A stretch of DNA of 64,000 nucleotides, taken from positions 1 to 64,000 of the IMG/VR virus record IMGVR_UViG_3300047094_000227. One strand, given 5' to 3'. Source of the DNA: a virus. Position 1 is the first letter of the stretch; each line of letters begins with the position of its first letter. The position numbers and the translations under genes were made by a program. Below the pieces are notes generated by a model. The model had not been told where the DNA came from, did not search any database, and was given only the letters and a program-made list of their open reading frames with translations. This document shows positions 58,701 to 64,000 of the stretch, one piece after another.

Positions 58701-60684
58701 TAGTAAATGTAGCAGATCCTGTAACTACTAAAGGAACTGTAATAGAACATATGCTAGTCATTCCTAAAGGCATAGCAACAGCAGTAACTTCTCCTGTATA
58801 ACAATCAGTTATTTGCATTGTACCAACTGTGGCAACTACAACTTTAAATGTTTGACATTGAGCGTTATAAGCATTATTATCTTTTAATAAAAATGGATCA
58901 GTCTTAATGTCATTATAAGGATAGTTAGGATAGTAATATTGTGTACCTTCTCTTTCATAAGTACCAACATTTCTTAACATACCTTTTGCTACAATAGATT
59001 TGTTTGTAGCCCTATCACCTCTTACAATTTTATATGCAACTATATCAGCTTTTTGATCAGCTGTTAGATTAGAGTTATCAATTAACGATATTACCTGTTG
59101 TGTATTTATTTTAACACCAATAGGATATAAAGCATTTGCTTTTTGAAGTTCTGGAAAATTATAGTTTGGAGCTTGTGACTCAAACATTGGACTAACTAGA
59201 ATATCAGGAAATTTATGATGACGAATCTTTTGTCCAGCTAAATCTCCATATACAAAAGTGTTACATGGATATTCCTCATTAGATTCCCAATACGCAAAAT
59301 CACCAAATTTATATGGTGTAGCATTTCCAATATTAGGTCCTAAAGCATCTCCAACTACAGTTGCAGTGTTGTATATTTTCCAATAAGGAGCAGTTGTTCC
59401 TGTACCAATAAAATCAGCATTTGTAGATTTATTAACAATTACTAAATCATCAGCTGTAGCAGCCCTACCAGGAATATGAAAACCATCTGTTTGCTTACCA
59501 TTTCTCAATAAGAAAACAATTTCAAATGCATATATTTCATCACGTAGATATCCACGTAAATTAGTAGCATTTAGTTCATCAGCGTAAGTTTCTCCAGCTG
59601 GAATTTTGTAAGTTTGCCATTGAAGATCAATTTTACTAGCAATACTTTGATAATTAATTTTATCAATAGATGTAAGTTGATCCCATACAAGAATATCTTG
59701 TACAGCTGTTAAATCTTGTGCAATCTCATAGTACGGAAACTTTTCAAATATATCAGCAATTGCTAAACTGATAGCTGTTACATCTTGTCCTGTATAAGTA
59801 ATTTGATTTGTAGCACCATCAATAAAATATGTACCTACTAATTGAACAGAGGTGATATCATTTATTGTTTTAATTACAGCTAGATTGTAATATTCAAAGT
59901 ATCCTGTTAAATCAATATTGCTTATATCAACTACAATAGATCTACCTACAGCGTAATCAAAGTTAGCTGTGGTTAATTTTGGATTAGCAATAGGAGTTGG
60001 ATTAGTTACTGAATAGTAAGACGTATAAGCATCTCCTTGTGCACTACAATATTGAATAGCAAATTGATATGTACCAGCTTTTAAATCTCCACCATTAATA
60101 ACATCAACAACTTCTAAATCTGGAATACTAAAATTAGGTTGTATCTTTAATTTATTACAATCAAGTATTGGTGTTACAATAGGATCACAAATAACACCAT
60201 CTGGAAAAGTTGTAATATATGGAATGTTATCAAGATCTAAATATCTTCTAGGGTTTAATCCATCTGTCCAATAAATCTCTGTACTACAATTTGAAATCTT
60301 GTGTACAGCTTTTTGTATTGGATAGTTAATATTAAAGTTTAAACAAAGTCCTTCTACGTACATGTGATAGATACAATCGTTGTTATCCATGTATCCAATC
60401 TGAGAAGCCCCAGTTTCAGGATTGGTTAAAAAGAATATATGTTGATTCTTCTCTTGAATAAAATGTGTTCCAATAAGAAGAAAGTTCTCAGGAAAGTTTA
60501 GACATACCTCATTACCTGGTTCATTTTGGTAGTTTACAGCAGTGGCACTAAAATTCTCAACAGATGCATTTAAGGCATACGTAAGCTTACCCTTCTCAAC
60601 TTGGTTTACAGATGAGTCCATGTTTAGTCCAGTTCTACCTAGACTAAATTCCTGTCTAATATTTCCTTGTTCTTGCTCTGCCAT
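55792..60684 (-). CDS. Tail stabilisation/muzzle-like protein, 1630 aa
   Basis: The N-terminus RQEFSLGRTGLNMDSSVNQV followed by LTYALNASVENF and NEPGNEVCLNFPENF is the conserved start of the large tail stabilisation (muzzle) protein of crAss-like phages. A predominantly beta repeat follows (TDGLNPRRYLDLDNIPY; AGTYQFAIQYCSAQGDAYTS) with receptor-like loops. A poly-Thr insertion lies near 1100 ([14 protein letters not shown]) and two more near 1480-1530. The C-terminal ~100 residues form a Cys-containing beta domain like those ending the 1197-aa fibre. It would close the tail barrel and anchor fibres. It is downstream of the ring-type gene with a five-base gap, the order known from crAss-like phages. 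Confidence 0.8.
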   Translation of the reverse strand: MAEQEQGNIRQEFSLGRTGLNMDSSVNQVEKGKLTYALNASVENFSATAVNYQNEPGNEVCLNFPENFLLIGTHFIQEKNQHIFFLTNPETGASQIGYMDNNDCIYHMYVEGLCLNFNINYPIQKAVHKISNCSTEIYWTDGLNPRRYLDLDNIPYITTFPDGVICDPIVTPILDCNKLKIQPNFSIPDLEVVDVINGGDLKAGTYQFAIQYCSAQGDAYTSYYSVTNPTPIANPKLTTANFDYAVGRSIVVDISNIDLTGYFEYYNLAVIKTINDITSVQLVGTYFIDGATNQITYTGQDVTAISLAIADIFEKFPYYEIAQDLTAVQDILVWDQLTSIDKINYQSIASKIDLQWQTYKIPAGETYADELNATNLRGYLRDEIYAFEIVFLLRNGKQTDGFHIPGRAATADDLVIVNKSTNADFIGTGTTAPYWKIYNTATVVGDALGPNIGNATPYKFGDFAYWESNEEYPCNTFVYGDLAGQKIRHHKFPDILVSPMFESQAPNYNFPELQKANALYPIGVKINTQQVISLIDNSNLTADQKADIVAYKIVRGDRATNKSIVAKGMLRNVGTYEREGTQYYYPNYPYNDIKTDPFLLKDNNAYNAQCQTFKVVVATVGTMQITDCYTGEVTAVAMPLGMTSICSITVPLVVTGSATFTNVTAVSYTLTSYLSIPSTSTTFIYTDPVTLVSVNVTVPVNTSITVSSTTVPSRVSGSPRYTILETTNNKNTNCYPVNLSGFDNSSKYRMVFNSPETSFGQPYLGNVLKLESAMFGGGRAHFVQVKNHALYKLITKQAQVDALTSSYNIANITAPFNATAMFTAYQAYLTIYINGISRRNFTYSFNSTAQYDYNADVQNAAPDAFGNIGVKQRELDLYQYLIPGFQSVGDVYNVNNFQRESSVYLKTLDAITPLPFAEQTPSLVVAGNSLITDDSRFTISSRDNCASPEMQEPIKVVSYYGSIKNININQWGQLYSYQTIDTGFQKHLSDVAGVDTVFGGDTFIGRFAYKTKLPFFIDNRVGAPDDSDIFYDELGNVAYPQYWYSARSILSNYKAGATLMKNIISIKAHYLDCPNDYTFISNTTTTTSTTAAPGSTSLSDTTYSYDGKMYLFAYGIPYYYVESSINVDLRQAFNNLEGDYYPHVSSGIPDNWLQQSVVPIQFDNTYTYNVTYSKQNKENFFSHLPVDFDDDQCYTSFPFRAVYSEAQADNPSVRVNSWLNYKPVAFFDFPQNYGKLTSLDGIQNKAVLARFENKSLLYNTLLTMNTSNPQAAYLGNPSLFRSAPPIDFAETDLGYVGSQNKFLLKIPNGQVTIDAKRGQVFLINGMGGQIQDLSAFGSGLNKFFTDHLAFEILRYYPNADTDNHFNACGLHGVYDSKYDRIIISKLDYIPQPAYASVIKYDELTGEYYIDKAYGDLSLRKVVSLTDRQYFCNKSWTLSYSVNIQSWVSFHSYIPNYYIAENNFFYSGLNEGCDLEAIAVMEIPSPTTTTTTTVILNCNLGGTAEYVIPVTTTTTSTSSTTTSTTTTEPPSANCTLTAGSVQESYFLYSEDRFHFSNSVLGTCIAVASPAYYQPGTLLFDPVVKLFQDPEGLVPFPYTYVTDTLFSSLPTPIYNYSSTTGVVGSYVSSCLN

Positions 60685-60689
60685 AATTA

Positions 60690-61658
60690 TTAATTATTTC
60701 TTCTCCTGCCGTATCTGTTAGTTCTGTTAGGTAACTCATACATTTGGAATCTGTTCAAGTCATTTTTAATTCTTCTTTGCTTCTCCCAAGGAGTTTGTTT
60801 CTTGATTTCAATATCAGCCATGATAAACGCTTCATCATGTAACTGTTTGTAATAAGCTAGCTTTTGTTGTATTTGTTGGAAGGTCTCATCATTAATTTGA
60901 TTTGAAAGAGTTTCAAACACTTTATATTTAATGAATGCTTCTACAAATTCTCTAATACGATAGTTATCAGGAATTAATTGATTACCTATATTATCATACT
61001 CTGTAGCATAAAATAATAGATGTACTACACCATTTCTGAAGTTAGTAACAAATTTATTATCTCTAATGTCAAATGAATCATAACCAGCAGAACCAGGGGT
61101 GAACTCATGTACTGTTGGAGGTGGAGCATAAAACTCCCAAGCATTGCTGTATTCAACCTCACAGTTGTTTCTTGCAGAAATGTTACCTGGTTTTAATAAA
61201 TATTCTTGTCTATAAGATCTAGCTATTGCATTGTTTGTTTTGTATACAGCTTGTATAAGCTCAGGCATACATGTAGGACAACCTGTTGTACAGTTAGGTT
61301 CTACGCAAGGAACTCCACCACTAGTGATAGGTGCTATTTGAATAGTTGTTTGAGATGCAGCTTGTGAGTAGAATGAGTTAGCTGATTGATAAGGATAACC
61401 TGGAATCTCAGTACACATCCAAGCTTCTCTAGCAGCATAAAAGTTATCAGGAAGCCTAGCTTCAAAGTCCTCAATATAAAGAACTTGCTCAGCAATAGCA
61501 TAAGTTGTCCTACCTAACTTGTTTAAACACTTGTTTAAATAAGTAGGGAAAAGCAAATCATCCACAGCTCCTGTGTCAAAATAGCTTTTTAATTCTTCTT
61601 TAACAGTTGCATAAACTGGTTCAGGAGATACAAATCTGTACTTATAATAGTATGACAT
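60690..61658 (-). CDS. Ring/head-tail connector-type structural protein, 322 aa
   Basis: YYKYRFVSPEPVYATVKEEL followed by DDLLFPTYLNKCLNKLG is helical, with a beta-rich middle and a basic C-terminus (KKQTPWEKQRRIKNDLNRFQ) ending in Arg/Asn. A Cys cluster (CVEPNCTTGCPTC, about 117-129) could bind metal. The N-terminal pattern is familiar from the ring/connector proteins encoded just before the muzzle gene in crAss-like phages, and gene order agrees. It would form part of the portal-tail barrel. Identification rests on order and general resemblance. Confidence 0.7.
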   Translation of the reverse strand: MSYYYKYRFVSPEPVYATVKEELKSYFDTGAVDDLLFPTYLNKCLNKLGRTTYAIAEQVLYIEDFEARLPDNFYAAREAWMCTEIPGYPYQSANSFYSQAASQTTIQIAPITSGGVPCVEPNCTTGCPTCMPELIQAVYKTNNAIARSYRQEYLLKPGNISARNNCEVEYSNAWEFYAPPPTVHEFTPGSAGYDSFDIRDNKFVTNFRNGVVHLLFYATEYDNIGNQLIPDNYRIREFVEAFIKYKVFETLSNQINDETFQQIQQKLAYYKQLHDEAFIMADIEIKKQTPWEKQRRIKNDLNRFQMYELPNRTNRYGRRRNN

Positions 61659-61661
61659 AAT

Positions 61662-62138
61662 TTATTTTTTCCACTCACGATAGATGTGTTGATACGTATC
61701 GTTTGTTTTTATATAATGTGAGAGCAATCTTGATGTAACTCTTGAAGGTTTAAAATACCACAAGTCTATGTTTCTTAGTCTGGCAGTTTCTTTAAACCAT
61801 ACCCAGCCAAAAAAGTAACCCTCTGTGTGATAATTAAAGTTGTATATAATTTTTCCCTTCTCTTTAGACTTTTGCCAGTCTACTGGTAAGTTAATGTACT
61901 CCTTACCATTGATATCCTTAACCTTCTTTCTTTTCTTTTTATTGATTGAGAACTCACCAAACCCAAAAGGTAGCTTTGCTTTTTCTCCAGTTTCTAGTAT
62001 ATAACTTTTAAAATTCTCATTATAAGAATATAAAATGTTTCTCCACTCATCAAATGTAATTTTAATTGTGGGATGCTTCTTGCAAAAGTTATTGTAGTTT
62101 TCTTTACTGGAGCTTCTCCAATCAATTTTTATCCTCAT
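61662..62138 (-). CDS. Conserved head-tail region protein, 158 aa
   Basis: MRIKIDWRSSSKENYNNFCK, then FDEWRNILYSYNENFKSYIL, PFGFGEFSINKKKRK and NFNYHTEGYFFGWVWFKETA up to the basic C-terminus. The last two blocks are a pattern I recall from a small protein conserved in the structural region of crAss-like and related phages. It is basic and probably alpha/beta. One base overlaps the gene upstream, and it lies between two connector-type genes. No biochemical function is known to me. A structural or assembly role is likely. Confidence 0.7.
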   Translation of the reverse strand: MRIKIDWRSSSKENYNNFCKKHPTIKITFDEWRNILYSYNENFKSYILETGEKAKLPFGFGEFSINKKKRKKVKDINGKEYINLPVDWQKSKEKGKIIYNFNYHTEGYFFGWVWFKETARLRNIDLWYFKPSRVTSRLLSHYIKTNDTYQHIYREWKK

Positions 62139-62872
62139 TACTGGGTTGGTTGTGCATTAGGAGCTTGCCCATCAACACCGTTATCTGCCATATCTGTTTT
62201 AATACTAAAATATGTAGATAATAATTTTTGAGACGTAAGCTCTAATACTTGTTTCTCAAGATATCCTGGACAACCATATTCTTTATCCAAAGGATTTTTA
62301 CAGTATTCTTCATCAGTAACCTCAGGACCAGTACCACAACCACATTCTGGATACGCAATATCATTAGGAATATCTTCTTCAAAGAATGCTGATATCCTAA
62401 CTGATTTTAAATTTGGATTACTCAAATATAAGTAACCTTCATTTGCTATCCAATAGTATGTTTGTTTTTTAATAATAGGAAGTCCCAGTAAGTTTAAATA
62501 TCTATTGATTGTAATCTCTTTAAACTTTGTACCCATTCCTCCCATAGCGTTTATAGAATAAACACCTTGTATCAAATATTGATAATTTCCTTCTGTAATT
62601 CTAGGAAGTTTATATTTACTTCTAGAAACAGTACATGGATCTACGTAATTACAACAGTCAGAAATAGGAACTTCTACCATTTCCAAACATTGGATGGTAT
62701 TAAAGACAGTATCAGTAGCCCAAAGCTTTCTGAGATTTGTCTCACGTTTAACTAATAACTGTGTGTTGTTTCTAATCTCTGATGCAATAACCCTATCTGT
62801 GATAACGTTATCTGTGGATATAAGCTTATGCATTCCACGCACATCTGAAACTAACTTACGTAATGTTGCCAT
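62138..62872 (-). CDS. Ring/head-completion-type structural protein, 244 aa
   Basis: MATLRKLVSDVRGMHKLIST then a helical N-terminal part with VIASEIRNNTQLLVKRETNL, a Cys-containing loop (ISDCCNYVDPC), and a beta region with LPRITEGNYQYLIQGVYSIN. A second Cys-rich loop (CGCGTGPEV...CKNPLDKEYGCPG) stands near 175-200, followed by a C-terminal helix (LELTSQKLLSTYFSIK). The layout is that of the ring proteins below the portal in crAss-like phages, as I remember them. It is coupled to both neighbours by one-base overlaps. Two cysteine clusters suggest metal-stabilised loops. Confidence 0.7.
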   Translation of the reverse strand: MATLRKLVSDVRGMHKLISTDNVITDRVIASEIRNNTQLLVKRETNLRKLWATDTVFNTIQCLEMVEVPISDCCNYVDPCTVSRSKYKLPRITEGNYQYLIQGVYSINAMGGMGTKFKEITINRYLNLLGLPIIKKQTYYWIANEGYLYLSNPNLKSVRISAFFEEDIPNDIAYPECGCGTGPEVTDEEYCKNPLDKEYGCPGYLEKQVLELTSQKLLSTYFSIKTDMADNGVDGQAPNAQPTQ

Positions 62873-63999
62873 TATAAATACTGTTTAAATATATTTGTCA
62901 TTCCTGACCCTTGTTCTATTAAGAATCCAGTCACTTCTGCTTTAGACATTGTGTGACCGTTCTTATCATCCCAAAGGCTTTTAGCATTAGAAAATGCTGG
63001 TATTTGGTAAAATTTAATACCATTAAAGTCGTGACTTACTTCATGGTGTTTGTCTCCTGTGAATATGTAGAAGTTGTTATGGAAAGACCATCCTTCTCTA
63101 AATTCTATTGGGAATAGTGCTGCTAACTTAGCAGGTTTGATTGCATCTCCATGGTTAAACATCATTGCTGAATTACCATAGCTTATATACTTTCTATACT
63201 TAGGAGAACAGTCAAAAGTTAATCTATCTGTATTTCTAAAATAGGTTTGTAACCAATTAACCATGTGCCATCCTACAAACTCATCATGATTACCTGCTAC
63301 GTACACAACATTCACATTTTCAGCATATTGTAATAACATTGTAATCATTAACACCTCATGCCCACAGATGTATTCAAAAGATGTTTGATATGTATGAGTG
63401 TTTGTTTGAGGAGTACCTTTTGTAGTCATTCCTGTAAACTCACTGTTAAACTCATCAGAACCAATGATGTATGTAATTTGCTCTAAGTTGTTGGAAAGCT
63501 GTGCTTGATTAGCAATCAACTCTACCTTGTACATGATGTTAGAAAGTCTATCAACTATATCATTGTTGCCATCAATGTCATATTTGTTTAAGTGAGAGTC
63601 TTGTTTATTGATAACCAACATACCATTACTCTTACCGTTTACAAACTTAGGACTCATAATGTCCTGACTAACAGGCTTATATGAAGCTAAAAAGTCCACA
63701 AAGCTATCTTGAAACACTTGCTCTGCAGACTTCTTTCCTAACCAGGCTTTTACTTGCCAGTGTGGACTATCTCCGTTTCCCCAATAGTTTTGTACGTATT
63801 TAGTTATCTCCCACTTATCTGTGTCTATCTTACACTTCTCAATAAGCTCATCAAGGCTTTTAATCTCTTCTGTAACGTTAGCTACAATCTCTCCAGTTCC
63901 TTTCACTAGGTCTTCTGTAAACTTAACTACAGTGTCCTCTAAATCAGATATATAGTTGCCAACTATGGCTTCATCTTCTCTTTTTCTAATATCTGTTAA
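62872..63999 (-). CDS. Calcineurin-like metallophosphoesterase, cut by window edge
   Basis: The frame stays open to the window edge, so the true start lies outside. The GTG at 63906 is only an internal codon. The metal-binding motifs are in order: KQDSHLNKYD (D-x-H), IIGSDEFNSE (GD-like), VAGNHDEFVG (GNHD), FNHGD and TGDKHHEVSH (G-x-x-H-H). Together these define a two-metal phosphoesterase, which may act on nucleotides, DNA ends or phosphoproteins. It shares its last base with the ring-type gene, so it belongs to the structural operon, an unusual but in my memory recurrent position in these phages. The substrate cannot be told. Confidence 0.85.
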   Translation of the reverse strand, partial: LTDIRKREDEAIVGNYISDLEDTVVKFTEDLVKGTGEIVANVTEEIKSLDELIEKCKIDTDKWEITKYVQNYWGNGDSPHWQVKAWLGKKSAEQVFQDSFVDFLASYKPVSQDIMSPKFVNGKSNGMLVINKQDSHLNKYDIDGNNDIVDRLSNIMYKVELIANQAQLSNNLEQITYIIGSDEFNSEFTGMTTKGTPQTNTHTYQTSFEYICGHEVLMITMLLQYAENVNVVYVAGNHDEFVGWHMVNWLQTYFRNTDRLTFDCSPKYRKYISYGNSAMMFNHGDAIKPAKLAALFPIEFREGWSFHNNFYIFTGDKHHEVSHDFNGIKFYQIPAFSNAKSLWDDKNGHTMSKAEVTGFLIEQGSGMTNIFKQYL

Positions 64000-64000
64000 C

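Noticed and set aside
1-64000. Stop-codon reassignment (TAG as Gln), known in some crAss-like phages
   Set aside because: Genes end at TAG, TGA and TAA at positions consistent with family lengths and with downstream starts. Long genes show no in-frame TAG.

Overview
The window is most simply read as the late (virion and lysis) half of a large tailed phage of a Bacteroidota host, close in plan to the crAss-like phages and probably from a freshwater or environmental Flavobacteriia-type host. Four things support this. (1) The DNA is AT-rich and genes lack Shine-Dalgarno leaders, using A/T-rich ones instead. (2) The promoters I can recognise are of the Bacteroidota TTG-N18..20-TAnnTTTG type. (3) A 3923-residue protein carries a DFDID motif in the context known from the virion RNA polymerase of crAss-like phages. 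(4) That protein sits in a run of giant virion proteins next to ring, tail and muzzle-type genes. The standard genetic code fits throughout. No integrase, tRNA, CRISPR array or IS element is visible, and no gene-free stretch exceeds about 150 bases.

Layout. 1-317 (+) is the end of a glycosyltransferase. 317-464 holds a bidirectional terminator and a candidate structured RNA. 464-4402 (-) is an operon of small Lys-rich proteins, a ferritin-like protein and a GT-A glycosyltransferase, with its promoter at 4422-4451. 4551-7529 (-) is the lysis cassette: GH19 endolysin, holin-like and spanin-like membrane proteins. 7606-8229 (-) encodes DUF2061 and DUF6165 proteins. 8289-14254 (+) is a five-gene, translationally coupled operon: a methyltransferase/three-glycosyltransferase fusion, an APS kinase, a HxGH nucleotidyltransferase, a GT9-like transferase and a sulfotransferase. 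14315-24295 (-) encodes two collagen-like (GTSG)n fibres, one ending in a YadA-like head and an S74 chaperone, plus a small accessory protein. 24449-47205 (-) encodes three giant internal virion proteins including the RNA polymerase. 47292-61658 (-) encodes cargo/polyvalent proteins, fibre-adaptor proteins, the muzzle-like protein and a ring-type protein. 61662-64000 (-) continues with head-tail genes and a metallophosphoesterase cut by the window edge.

How the genes may work together (inference). The virion RNA polymerase and its co-packaged giant proteins (one with a RecB-like nuclease domain, another with tandem ADP-ribosyltransferase-like domains) would enter the cell with the DNA and serve early infection. 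The virion genes lie behind host-type promoters, so the host polymerase would make them late. The least expected system is the + strand cassette. It encodes methyl-, glycosyl- and sulfotransferase functions plus sulfate activation, including a domain resembling the TibC protein O-heptosyltransferase. The same genome encodes virion proteins with hundreds of Ser/Thr in (GTSG)n repeats and poly-Thr linkers. A phage-encoded glycosylation and sulfation of its own fibres is a testable reading.
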